Below are positions 21,470 to 33,338 of a stretch of DNA of 64,000 nt, in pieces. Under the pieces are notes generated by a model, which saw only the letters and a program-made list of their open reading frames with translations, was not told the origin of the DNA and made no database searches. Source of the stretch: Bathymodiolus brooksi (taxonomy: Eukaryota; Mollusca; Bivalvia; Mytilida; Modiolidae). Position numbers and translations under genes: made by a program. Position 1 is the stretch's first letter; every line of letters starts with the position of its first letter. The stretch spans positions 76,222,829-76,286,828 of the forward strand of contig OY804588.1 in the NCBI GenBank assembly GCA_963680875.1. The letters are read 5' to 3'.

Positions 21470-22025
21470 AGGTGAGATGATAAAATGTGCATACCATGTC
21501 CTACAAGTCCCTTAAAAATGTCAATCTGGTCAAATGAGTCCACGAGGACTTACAGATCCCTTTAAGAAAGTCAATCTGGTCTAATCCGTATACGACGACT
21601 TTCAGAAACCCTTAAAAAGTCAATCTGGTCAAATAAGCATACGACGACCTACAGGAAAAGTCAATCTGGACAAATGAGTATACGACAACCTACAGGTCCC
21701 CTAAAGTGTTAACCTTGTCAAATGACCATGCGACGACCTACATGTCCCTTTAAAATTCAATCTGGTAAAATGACCATTCGACGACATATGGGTCCTTTAA
21801 TACGTCAATCTGGTCCCATGAGTATATGGCGACCTACATGTCCCTTAAAAAGTCAATCTAGTCAAATGAGTACACTGTCACCCGCATAAACTCATCAAAA
21901 CGTGAATTTTGTCAAATGAGTATACGACGACCTACAGCAACCTTTGAAAAGTAAATTTGGACAAATGAGCATACGACGACCGACATAAACTCATCAAAAA
22001 AGTCAATCTGTTCAAATGAGTATAT
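21470..22025. repeat. 48-bp minisatellite array 2
   Basis: Same unit family as 15190-15790 (AATCTGGTCAAATGAGTATA and CGACGACCTACAGG). About 11 imperfect units follow the Y segment, as in module A. Confidence 0.9.
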
Positions 22026-23085
22026 AGATCTTCTTGGTTTATGTGTCGATATTTATATGTTAACAGCCCTGGTATTTCGTAACGTGCTACATGTAACTGT
22101 GTATGTTTTATTTTCCTTTAAATATTGTAATGGTCACTCTGTAAATATGTATGTTTTGTACTTACTGATTCATATATTGTGATAAAGATGTTTTCTATTG
22201 AGAATTGAAGAGCAGAATTTGGGATGGGATCCGTTAGATACCAAATAAGTCATATATTGTACATAGTTGAAAAAAATACAGTTATGCAATTCGACTTTGT
22301 AACCATAAAATAATATAAAGATATAGGTTGTTTATCAGTCTAAGAAACACAAATAAAATAATCTGTTTCCGAAGATTTTTCAATTATCATGTGTTTTCAA
22401 ATCGACAAATAATAACGAATTTTAATATTGCGTACACCACCATTATGTACCAATGAATTTTGTTATTTAATTTTTATTAAATTAAAAATCACAGCTGTGG
22501 GGTATTATTGCAGTCAGATATGTTTATCATGTCTGAGCGGAGGTAAATATTTAGCATCTTTTTTAATTTAAGATATAATAGGTCTAAGCCTCCACAACAA
22601 TAAGAGATACAATTAATTTACTGTAACAAAGAACACATTTGGATTGTGTATTGTTTCCTTTGTCGTATGATGTGACAAGACACTAGTTTATTTTACAGCT
22701 AATTGAATTACTTTACAATGCATATAATGGTATAGATATATATCAGATACATAATGACGTAAACATAGAGTAGCTTTGTCTAATATCACGATGTTTAAAT
22801 CTAAGCCAATAGTAAATAAGTGCCAGGCGTAGAAGGTAACATATAGTACCATAGAACACGTTAGTAATGTACATTGTGTCTTGTATTGCATGGTTTGACA
22901 TCCCAACAATTTTTTTTTAATTATTTGACTTTGTGAAAATATCATAAATGGAGATCAGGATTGTAAACATCCAGTTGCTCTGTCTGTAAATTTGTATGTT
23001 TTGTACATACTGATTCATACACTGTGATGCACAAGTTTGTATTGAGATTTCAAAAATATGATAATTTGCGATGGGAGATGCTAGA
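22026..23085. repeat. Z segment, copy 1
   Basis: About 1.06 kb starting at ATCTTCTTGGTTTATGTGTC, nearly identical to 23390-24475. Non-coding: the minus-strand frame at 22688-22945 is interrupted or shortened in the second copy. Confidence 0.88.
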
Positions 23086-23389
23086 GACGTTAGAGTATAC
23101 GACGACCCACAGGTTCCTTGGTAAAGTAAATCTGGTCAAGTGAGCATACGACGAACTACAGGCCACTTATACATGTCAAACTGGTCAAATGAGTATTCGA
23201 CGTCTTACAGGTGCCCTTAAAACGCCAAGCTGGTCAAATGTGCATACCACGATCTACAAGAACAGCTAAAAATGTCAATCGGTCAAATGAGTATACGACG
23301 ACCTACAGGAACCTTTAAAAAGTAAATTTGGACAAATGAGCATACGACGACCGACAGAAACTCATCAAAAAACTCAATCTGTTCAAATG
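23086..23389. repeat. 48-bp minisatellite array 3
   Basis: About 6 units with the landmarks CGACGACCCACAGG and CTGGTCAAATGAG, between Z copies 1 and 2. Confidence 0.88.
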
Positions 23390-24475
23390 AGTATATACAT
23401 CTTCTTGGTTTATGTGTCGGTATATATATGCTAACAGCCCTGGTATTTCGCAACGTGCTACATGTAACTGTGTATGTTTTATTTTCCTTTAAATATTGTA
23501 ATTGTCTGTCTGTAAATGTGTATGTGTTGTACTTACTGATTCATATATTGTGATAAGCATGTTTTCATTGAGAATTTAAGAGCAGAATTTGGGATGGGAT
23601 CCGTTAGATACCAAATAAGTCATATATTGTACATAGTTGAAAAAAATACAGTTATGCAATTCGACTTTTGTAACCATAAAATAATTTAAAAATATAGGTT
23701 GTTTATCAGTCTATGAAACACAAATAAAATAATCTGTTTCCGAAGATTGTTCAATTATCATGTGTTTTCAAGTCGACAAATAATAACGAATTTTAATATT
23801 ACGTACACAACCATTATGTACCAATGAATTTTGTTATTTAATTTTTATTAAGTTAAAAAATCACAGCTGTGGGGTATTATAGCAGGCAGATATGTTTATC
23901 ATGTCTGAGCGGAGGTAAATATTTAGCATCTTTTTTAATTTAAGATATAATAGGTCTAAGCCTCCACAACAATAAGAGATACAATTAATTTACTGTAACA
24001 AAGAACACATTTGGATTGTGCATTGTTTCCTTTGTCGTATGATGTGACAAGACACTAGTTTAGTATACAGCTTATTGAATTACTTTACAATGTATATAAT
24101 GGTATAGATATATATCAGATACATAATGACGTAAACATAGAGTAGCTTTGTCTAATATCACGATGTTTAAATCTAAGCCAATAATAAATAAGTGCCAGCC
24201 TAGAAGGTAACATATAGTACCATAGAACACGTTAGTAATGTACATTGTGTCTTGTATTACATGGTTTGGCATCCCAACAATTTTTTTTCTTTAGTTATTT
24301 GACTTTGTGAAAATATCATAAATGGAGATCAGGATTGTAAACATCCAGTTGCTCTGTCTGTAAATTTGTATGTTTTGTACACACTGATTCATACACTGTG
24401 ATGCACAAGTTTGCATTAAGATTTCAAAAATATGATAATTTGCGATGGGAGATGCTAGAGACGTTAGAGTATACG
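23390..24475. repeat. Z segment, copy 2
   Basis: Near-identical tandem copy of 22026-23085 at an offset of about 1371 bp, including the flanking array. It points to a recent duplication of a [Z + 48-bp array] block. Confidence 0.9.
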
Positions 24476-25315
24476 ACGACCCACAGGTTCCTTGGTAAAG
24501 TAAATCTGGTCAAATGAGCATACGACGAACTACAGGCCACTTATAAATGTCAATCTGGTCAAATGAGTATTCAACGACGTACAGGTGCCCTTAAAACGGC
24601 AAGCTGGTCAAATGTGCATACCACGATCTACAAGACCAGCTAAAAATGTCAATCTGTCAAATGATTATACGACGACCTCCATGTTCCTTATCAAGTCAAT
24701 CTGGTCAAATGAGCATGCAACGACCTACATGTACCCTTAAGACGTCAATCTGGTCAAATGGATATACATCGACCCACGGAAACCCATCAGAACCGTCAAT
24801 CTATTCTTATGCGCATACGTTGACCTACAGGTTCCTCAGAAACGTTAATGTGGTCAAATGCGTATGCCACGACATACAGGAACCCGTAAAATGTCAATTT
24901 GCTCAAATGAATTTACGACGACCTACAGGCACCCTTCAAATAGTCAATCTGAACAAATGAGTATACGACGACTTACAGGTGCCCTTAAAAAGTCACTCTG
25001 CTCAAATGAGTATACCACGACCTACTCGTACCTTCAAATACTCAATCTGGTCAAATGAGTATACCACGACCTACTCGTACCTTTGAATACTCAATCTGGT
25101 CAAATGAGTATACCACGACCTACTCGTACCTTCCTTCAAATACTCAATCTGGTCAAATGAATATATCACGACCTACCCGTACCTTCAAATACTCAATCTG
25201 GTCAAATCAGAACACGATGAGCTACAGAAAGCCATTAAAAGTCCATCTGGACAATGAGTATGCGACGACCCACAGCAACCCATGGAAAGTCAATCTGGTA
25301 AAATGAGTAGGCGAA
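24476..25315. repeat. 48-bp minisatellite array 4, about 17 units
   Basis: The longest 48-bp array here. A recent local expansion is visible at 25000-25200, where four units share the variant CCACGACCTACTCGTACCTT. Open plus-strand frames (24646-24960, 25055-25306) show 16-residue periodicity. They change frame between sub-blocks, which argues against a protein. Confidence 0.9.
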
Positions 25316-26500
25316 TGTGATTGTGTCGATAATTATATGTTAACAGCCCCTCGTATTTCGTAACGTGCTACATGTTTCTGTGTATTTTTATTTTCATCTA
25401 AATATTGCAATGGTCTGTGTGCAAATTTGTATGTTTTTTACTTACTGATTCATATATTGTGATATACATGTACATGTTTGCTATTCAGAGGGGCGCGGTG
25501 GGAGGGGGCTCAATGAGTTAGGTAGTTGGTTTACTTAGCATCTCATACCTGCCTATCACCAATACGGCGTGGGTTCGCGCCCAGTTTGGGAAATTACAGA
25601 GAGGGCTGCACTCGATTCGCAGCCGCTAGTGATAAAGCTTACCAGTTGCTTGCCCGTGGTCGGTGGTTCTTACCGGGTACTCCGACTTCTTCCACCACTA
25701 AAACTGGTCGCCATGACATAGGTGAAATATTGCTGAAAGTGGCGTTAAACACCCAAAGATCAATCCATAAATCAATCAATCAATTGCGAATTTAAGAGCA
25801 CAAGTAGGATGCGAGCCGTTAGAGAACAAGGAAGTCATACATTGTACATGGTTGTTAAAACATTCAGTAATGTCAATTCGACTTTAAAAAAAAGGATAAC
25901 ATAGTTTAAAGAAATAGTTTTTTTTTATCAGTCTATGGAACACAAATAAACTATTATGTTTCCGAAGCCTGTCCAATTATTATGTGATTTCAAGTCTACA
26001 ATTAAATAAGAATGTCAATATAACGTACACGACCACTATTTACCCAGGAATTCAGTTATTTAGTTTTTATTCAATTAAAGATCACAGATGTAGAGTATTA
26101 TCATATTAAACCTATTCTGTATTAATTATTATTGTAGACAAATATGTTTATCATGTCATAATCTGAGCCAAGGTTAATATTTAACATCTTTTTGATTTAA
26201 GATATAATAGATCCAAACCCCCACAACAATAAGCAATACAATTAATTTACTGTAATAAAGAACACATTTATATTCTGTATTGTTTCGGTTGTCGTATGAC
26301 TTGACAACACACAAGTTTATTTTACAGCTAATTGAATGACTTTACAGTGTATATAATGGTATATATATATTTATCAGAAACATAATGAGGTAAACATACA
26401 GTAGCGTTGTCTAAAATCACGATATCTAAATCTAAGCTAAGAATAAATTAGGATAAGGACCAACTCTAGAAGTTAACAATATAGTACCATCGAACACGTT
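25316..26500. repeat. Z segment, copy 3, interrupted by a SINE
   Basis: Diverged relative of Z copies 1 and 2 (for example TTAACAGCCCCTCGTATTTC at 25340, and AAGAACACATTTATATTCTG at 26263). The SINE at 25486-25785 is inserted in it. Confidence 0.8.
25486..25785 (+). mobile_element. Molluscan-type tRNA-derived SINE, longest copy
   Basis: GC-rich head (GGGCGCGGTGGGAGGGGGCT), a B-box-like GGGTTCGCGCCC near 25570, CGGTGGTTCTTACCGGGTAC, ACTCCGACTTCTTCCACC, AAAACTGGTCGCC and a GTGGCGTTAAACACCC end, with an (AATC)n-type tail at 25760-25785. It looks younger than the other copies because the GC-rich head and simple tail are preserved. Confidence 0.88.
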
Positions 26501-27079
26501 AATAAGGTACATTCGAGGCCGTAGCTACCATTGCAGCACTAAACATTCCGTCATAAATGATTTACAAAGGTGTCTTGTGTATCCTTTTATGTTGATTTTG
26601 CCTGAGTAGTATAAAGTTGTTCCAACCGTATAATAGTCAGTCTATTCCGTATGTTACTGTACGTCGGAGTTGACTCAGCATCAAACCGTACACGTGATGT
26701 AGTATATATAAATACACGTTACATGTTTACTTTGGCGACATTTCTTGTATAAACTGGATATTTGGCTGAAAACAAGGTCTTGCCGAAAAAGTAAAGCAGG
26801 ACAGTCCGACTTAGGTTTGTGCAAGTTAAAGTTGCATGTTGCAATTTTGCATACACACATGTCAACGTATGCATCGAAAAAATTATAAAAATTCTCCATC
26901 CGTTAAGAACTGCTAGTGATAAAAATACACATACTGGAGATAACAGTTATGATTATGACACGAAGACAGTACAATATCACACGATGTAACATATTACAAA
27001 AAGATATCAAGAGCTCACAGGAACGTGGCAAACACCCCCTCCTGTCACACACAAACACACATAATACGAAGCCGGTGAT
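26501..27079. other. No gene seen
   Basis: Low-copy sequence within this window. Short frames on both strands (26681-26899 minus, 26916-27131 plus) show no domain. It could hold an exon I cannot recognise. Confidence 0.4.
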
Positions 27080-29046
27080 TTTAAAATATTCGTTATCGTA
27101 TTTGTTGCAAGAAAAGCATGAAGATACCTAAGTGGTAAAAGACAAAAAAATAAAAGAACAGTTCCATGATCCAATCAGAAAATCATAGTAACAAAAAAAA
27201 CATACCAACAACAAATATGTTGTCAATCAAAGACTCCAGCATGTGTATGCTATCAGTTTTAGAGAATTAATTCTCTTCTCACATTTATTTTTTCATATAT
27301 CACTCCCCATGACTTACTTTCATAATGATTATTTCCATTGATATATTTAAAGAAATATACTTAATCATTGGATGCACAGTTTTAGTTTATTGTTGTACTC
27401 GTGATCTTGTTTTTTCAGTCCAAATGTTTTTTTTTCTAAAATCCAAACATTTTTTTTAAATAAACCACTACTATCGGTATATCCCCCAAGATGATCGACA
27501 TTATCACATGTGTTACCATGGCAACACCTATATATCCCAGTGTAATAGAAGATATTTTGTCATCCGGGGATTGCTTAAGGCGGGAAATGTATGTAGATGT
27601 CTTTTCCTTGTCAATGGTCAATTCTGATTTTATTCTATCAAAAAGAGCAATAGACCAGGTGATATACTGTCCATTGTGAGTGTATAAACTTTCCACATAT
27701 TGTGTCTGTCTTCTATATTTACACGTACAATATTAACACGATCTACAATAGAATGTATTTCTAAGATCTGAAATATCCTTCATCTATGGCATATTCAAAC
27801 TGTTCTTAATATTTTCAAATGCTTTTTCTTGGTTGCAGAATCGACATCTGATTTACGACAATAGATAGGGTTAATATTCAGTGACACCTCATGCATACCA
27901 TAAAATGTATTTAAACCAATATATTTCTATGAGAATTAATCGAGTTCTTCCTTCATATATCACTTACCATCAGGTTAGTGACAATAGTGACACAACGGGT
28001 GCCACATGTGGTACACAAACTGCTTGTCATTCCTCTGTGTCAGAGTTCACCCCCGCTATAGTAAGGTTGTCATTCCTCTGTGTCAGAGTTCACCCCCGGC
28101 TATAGTAAGGTTGTCATTCCTCTGTGTCCGAGTTCCTCCCCGGCTATAGTAAGGTTGTCATTCCTCTGTCTCCGAGTTCACCCCCGGCAATAGTAAGGTC
28201 GCCATTCCTCTGAGTTCAACCCCGGCTACAGTAAGGTTCATGTTGCTCGATAGTTAGTTTTATGTGTGATATTTTGTAAATCATTGTCCTTTGTTTCCTT
28301 TTCTGTGATTTACGGTTTCTGATTACCCTTTGATATCTTCAAACTGAATCATTAAAATATTACAATCTCTATTTTAGACGAAAACAATTGTTTCTTGTTA
28401 ATGTGATATTAATTCACATTAATTTCACTAATCAAACTGTAGCTACAAACTCACAGCCAGATACTTAATTCGTCCTTGACTTTGGTAGGGGTTGCCGTTG
28501 TACAGTAGTACATTTTGTCAAATTACATGTCTTCATGTTTTTGGCTTCGTATTATGATGACCCATGCCCATTAAAATTGTCATTATTTGTTTGTTTTTGC
28601 TATGTGTTTTTGCTTATTTGTTTTTGCTTTTGCTTTTTTGTGTTTTTTTTTTGCTTTTGCTTATCTCCCTTATTCCATTACTTTACAGTGTATGCTAATC
28701 CTATCGATCATGCTTACGTTTTACTTTGTGACCTTGTTTATTTCTTTTCAAATCCAATATTATGCAAATGTATTGATTAAATTTAAACAGAAAGAAGTTT
28801 TTGATGTGGAAAAACCCATTACAAATATTTATTCATAGTGACGAGGACTGAACATCCAAAATGGCTGGTGATATTAACACAAATCGTACAATATGTATTG
28901 ATCAATTCTAGAATTACTGGAAATATAAGAAACCAAACTGGTGTAAAATAAGTACATTTGAGAACATATGCCTTGTCTTATAGACTGGTTTGAAGGTGAA
29001 ATGATAAACTGACCCTGCAATGACCAGCAGGTCTCTTAAACAGTCA
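27080..29046. repeat. Y segment, module C
   Basis: Matches the 3' part of Y: CGTATTTGTTGCAAGAAAA (27100; 13577 in module A), GTCATC-GGGGA (27560) and a CATTACTTTACAGTGTATG tract (28677). It has a private expansion of a 44-bp repeat at 28021-28236. It ends in a few 48-bp-type units at 29000-29046. Confidence 0.8.
28021..28236. repeat. 44-bp tandem repeat, about 5 copies
   Basis: The unit is GTTGTCATTCCTCTGTGTCA, GAGTTCACCCCCGGCTATAG and TAAG. The orthologous place in modules A (about 14445) and B (about 19588) holds a single copy, so the expansion is specific to module C. Confidence 0.92.
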
Positions 29047-31199
29047 ATAGACCTTTTTGAGAAATCGGTGATTACCTAGTTATCGTTCGTGAACGCTAGG
29101 TGGTGTTACTATCGTCCGTCATTACGAAAGTGTAACAATTGGTTGTTTACACTAGTTACGATTAATCAGTATTCATAATTGGATTAGATAAACACGCTTC
29201 AGTTAATATTTTATGGCTTATTCCCGTGATTTTGGCCGAATATTTCGAAATATGGATTATTGAATTGAACTTAAACGGTTATTGTTTAAATTGTTCAGAA
29301 TCACAAAGTTCAGGACCAGATCGGACAAATCTATACGGTCATCAATATTATCAAAATTAAAGAATTAGCTAGTCATTTTGCCAGATGTGGGCTAACAGAT
29401 CGATCTGTAGCTATTCACATTTTAGCCTTGCTTATGTGGCAGAATTTCAATACAAAACGGGGTACGCAACAACACAAAGCGGTCGGTATGGAAACCCTCA
29501 ACACACATTTTTTACTAACGGTATATATTTTGTACAAAAGAACTGAGTTCCCTTCGAATATTGTCTTCACTTCACAAAGTCGCATATTTTTATGATGTAG
29601 GGAGCACTTATGCAATTGACCAAAAAATCAATCATTTGCACAATGATAGAGTAGCAAATATGTGGAGGAATAATGTTCCTTCCGTATGCGGTAGAGAATA
29701 ACATAGAAAGGATAACAAATTGAGTTAAATATTTGTCTTAAATGAAAGTTTAAATAATATAAACAAAGGAAATGGGAACAAAGTGAGCAGTGTAGGAATT
29801 ATTGTTTTTCATGTAGAAGCCGCACCAAATAATTAATAATTTACAAAGAGGTATGACATTTCTGTAAATAAATCTTGAAATAAATCTAATTGATTCTGTA
29901 AGAAGTTAAAATGAACGACATGATGCCCTGCAACAAAATTCGGCGATTTTGTTTTCTTTTATTTTTTTGTCATTATAATTCAGTTATATATATTTTTATC
30001 ATTTTTAACCCTTTGTGGGAAGGGGGTAGAGTTTAACTGTCATATTGCAAATCAAATACATTTAAGAATCAACCTAATACATAAATTAAATTTTTGTGTT
30101 TTAGTGATGTCTTTGCTATAACTTGTTATGCAATACACAGTTAACTATCAGTTATAATGATAGTTATCTTTCTACAATATGAATTTAACACCAGTGTTAC
30201 AAAATGACACGACTGTCTATTCCCCTAAGTGCCAAACCCGGGAAGCATCGCATCGCTGTTGATACGGTCGACCTTCAGCAGACTACAAGTCTAGAAAGCG
30301 CTACCACTTCCTTAACACGTCAATATTAAATTTTAATTAATCTTCAAAAACATATAAAATTAAAGAATAAATAAATATAAAACTATGAAATCCTAGCAAA
30401 GAAATTTAAAAAAGAAGACAAATGGGGTGAAAAATGCCCGTCTGGTTCACGTATCTGAAACCTGGGAGCAGATAGTTATATTAGGTTCCTCACGAAACTT
30501 TTTTCAGATAAAGAAATTCAGATATTCAGATGTTTTAATTTGATAAAACTTAAATTCCTTTTCATCTTCACTACAGAAATTAACCGACAAAAAGTTTTAA
30601 TTTGTTTTACAATTTAATAAACAAAAAATAAATAAAAATAAAACAGAATTGAAAAATGCACCTTAAGATGTCACATTCAAAGTTAAGTTATTTCTTATAA
30701 GTTAGGCACACTTTTTATCATTATTACTTCACTTTAAATCGTATAGTAATAATTTCAAAAAGCGTATATTATAATTTATATATTTACTTTTTAATTTCAT
30801 ACAAAATATTAATTTGATTACCCCTTTTTTCTTATGCTTGAAAAGCAACAAAAAAACAAAAAAGGAAAAAAAGTGCATGCAGTTTTTTATCAAGTAGGAT
30901 TTATACTGATTTTGTATGGGGAATATAACGGTAATTAAAAAAAAATACATACCAGGTAATTTATTTGTTGTCATTATATCATTGTTATTATATCTCCGTT
31001 TATATATCACTTCACAGCAGGTGTTATCATTGAATTTCAAGCCGAAATAACAGTATATTGTGACACCTGTACTAGAGAAACCATACATTAGCGTGTCGAT
31101 AAACCCCGAGAACATACTATTTTGGCACTTTACAAATGGCGGACACACTCGGAAATCGATAATGGTCGCGCCCGTGTTTTTAAGAATAAAAAGGTCTAT
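29047..31199. mobile_element. ~2.15-kb insertion with 12-bp terminal inverted repeats
   Basis: Left end ATAGACCTTTTT (29047-29058) and right end AAAAAGGTCTAT (31188-31199). It splits a 48-bp minisatellite: GTCAAT lies on the left, and ATGGTCAAATGAGTATACG on the right. A TA target duplication is possible but not provable. The interior has no recognisable transposase. The longest frame (30729-31148, minus, 139 codons) covers the right end and has no domain I know. It is probably a non-autonomous DNA transposon. Confidence 0.7.
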
Positions 31200-31400
31200 A
31201 TGGTCAAATGAGTATACGTCGACTTACAGGTGCCCTTCAAAATTCAATCTGGTCAAACGAGTATACGACGACTTACAGGTACCACCAAAACGTCAGCATG
31301 GTCAAATGAGTATACGTCGACTTACAGGACCCTTTAAAAGTCAATCTGATCAAATGAGAATACGACGACCTACAGGTATCCTTAAAAAGTCAAACCGTCT
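31200..31400. repeat. 48-bp minisatellite array 5
   Basis: About 4 units (TCAAATGAGTATACGTCGAC and TTACAGGTGCCCTTC variants) continuing the array split by the insertion to the left. Confidence 0.88.
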
Positions 31401-31704
31401 TTCTTTTTGTTTTTGCTTTTTGTTTGTCTCCCGAATGCCATTACGTTCTACTTTGTAACCTTGTTTATTTCTTTACAAATATAATATGTAAATGTATTGA
31501 TTAAATTTAAACCGAAAGAAGTTTTTAACGTGGAAAAACCAATTACACATATTTATTGATAGTAACGAGGACTGAACATCCAAAATGGCAGGTAATATTA
31601 ATACAAATCGTACAATATTTTTGATAAATTCTAGAATTACTGGAAATAGAAGAAATCAAACTGGTCCCTTAAGAAAATGTCAATCTGGTCAAATTATCAT
31701 ACCA
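31401..31704. repeat. Y segment 3' part, module D, plus one 48-bp unit
   Basis: TCTACTTTGTAACCTTGTTT (31447) and a GAACATCCAAAATGGCAGGT tract (31573) match the ends of the other Y segments. A single 48-bp-type unit follows at 31660-31704. Confidence 0.8.
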
Positions 31705-32400
31705 CGTAACACCCATAAAATAATTTAAAGATATAGGTTTTGTTATCAGTCTATGAAACACAAATATAATAATCTGTTTCCGAAGCTTGTTAAATTATTA
31801 TGTGATTTCAAGTCTACAATATATAAGAATGTCAATATAACGTACACGACGTTTTGTACCCAGGAATGTTGTTATTTAGTTTTTATTCAATTAGAGATCA
31901 CAGCTGTAGATTATTATCATATTAAACCTATACTGTATTAATTATTATCGTAGAAAAAATATGTTTATCACATAGATCCAAACCTCCACAACAATAAGAT
32001 ATAAAATGAATTTAGTGTAACAAAGAACAAATTTAGATTGTGTATTGTTTCCTTTGTCGTATAATTTGACAAGACACAAGTTTATTATACAGCTTATTGA
32101 CTTACTGTACAGTGTATATAATGGTATGTATATATATCAGAAACATAATGACGTAAGCTTACAGTAGCTTTGTCTAAAATCACGGTATCTAAATCTAAGT
32201 CAAAAATAAATTAGGGCAAGAACCAACTATAGAAGTTAACATATTGTAACAAAGAACACGTGAATAAGGGTACAGTGTGTCTTTAATCACATGATTTGAC
32301 AACACAACATGTTTTTAAAGTATATGACATTGTATATAATGAGGTGGATAGAGATCAGGATAGTAAACATCCTGTAGCTTTGTCTATCAACTAAAGCATA
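31705..32400. repeat. Z segment, copy 4, partial and diverged
   Basis: Matches Z copy 3 more closely than copies 1 and 2, for example AAGTCTACAATATATAAGAA at 31809. It lacks the 5' third. Confidence 0.75.
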
Positions 32401-33191
32401 CAATTGTTAAATATCAACGATATTAACATTTTACGGAATATACTCATTGGCTATCGTTGGTTACGGTGATCTAGACTGGACATACAAGATGGCAGATAAT
32501 ATTCACACAGATATTATAATTTCCAGTTATTAATGTGATAGTTAACTTATGTTCATTTCAGAATACGATAGAGTACAACAATACATTAGACATGAAATGA
32601 AATTTAATGTCAGCTTGTCGGGGAAGAATTGTTTATAGTCACAGATATTGGTCGTCGTTAAATATTGTGTCTATATCTCAGAATCATCTGGTAGTTGTAG
32701 TTCCCTTTGTAGTCCCTATTGTCATACACAGAACCCTACTTATGATTGCTTAGGGTGAGGCTGTGGATGATTTCTTATGCTTACTAATTATGATATCACG
32801 GCTTTGGATAAAAAACAATATTAGAATGCTTTATAAATCATTAGTTTTATTTGACTGTATCACGTTTTTATCTTAATAACATATAACTTGTCATCATCCA
32901 ATTTGCAGACTTATGAACTGCTTCATCAAGTCTATTGGGGCAACTAGTGAAGGTAATCTGAAAAGAGAAAATAAAATATGGGATTAGTCCTGTATTCAGT
33001 TTCATAGATGACAATCGTTGTTATACACAGGTACACTAACATGTACCTGGCTGATATGTATTCTACATGATCAATGTATCACATATGGAGAACCTAAATA
33101 GCATCACAATGGGGGAACCTACCTAATCACGAAAAATATATTTACATTTAATACATTCAGTCGACCTTGTAAATGAGGTCAAGGTCAAGTG
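32401..33191. other. Low-copy sequence next to the satellite, no gene seen
   Basis: Contains one phrase related to the Y end (CAAGATGGCAGATAATATTC near 32487). Otherwise it has no repeat, long frame or motif I can identify. Confidence 0.5.
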
Positions 33192-33338
33192 AATTAAACC
33201 AAACAGTGTTAGAATTAGATTTTAGAGCTGTCAAATGTTTGTTCTTCCCTCGACGGGATTTGAACCCACACCATTGATACACTGCAGCACCATTCGCTTA
33301 GCCTTACGTCCAGCGCCCTAGACCACTCGACCACATCC
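33192..33338 (-). mobile_element. SINE part of the first satellite unit, tail-truncated
   Basis: Same element as at 8793-8948. Here the last ~9 bases of its tail are missing at the array edge. A box TGGTCGAGTGG (33323-33333) and B box GGTTCAAATCC (33256-33266) both match pol III consensus. The tRNA-like fold has D and T stems but no acceptor pairing, so it is not a tRNA gene. This entry stands for all 67 copies; the next is at 33647-33802 and the rest follow the unit period. Confidence 0.9.
33256..33333 (-). promoter_or_regulatory. Internal pol III promoter (A and B boxes), first unit
   Basis: The A box fits TRGYNNARNNG at every position and the B box fits GWTCRANNC at every position; they are about 56 bases apart. 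In type 2 pol III genes this arrangement recruits TFIIIC. The arrangement repeats in every unit. Unit variants mostly spare the boxes, except A-box position 2 (G/A, seen as GACCACATCC or GACTACATCC on the plus strand), which remains within consensus. Confidence 0.65.

Noticed and set aside
22688..22945. Minus-strand frame shared by two Z copies (22688-22945 and 24072-24272)
   Set aside because: The shared frame simply reflects near-identical DNA. It is shortened in copy 2 and absent in copies 3 and 4.
30230..30312. Possible minus-strand tRNA (Thr-UGU-like anticodon loop CTTGTAG)
   Set aside because: The AGTGGTAGCGC start resembles a D arm and a partial anticodon stem forms, but there is no proper B box, no acceptor pairing and the A box is off consensus. 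At best it is a decayed tRNA fragment.
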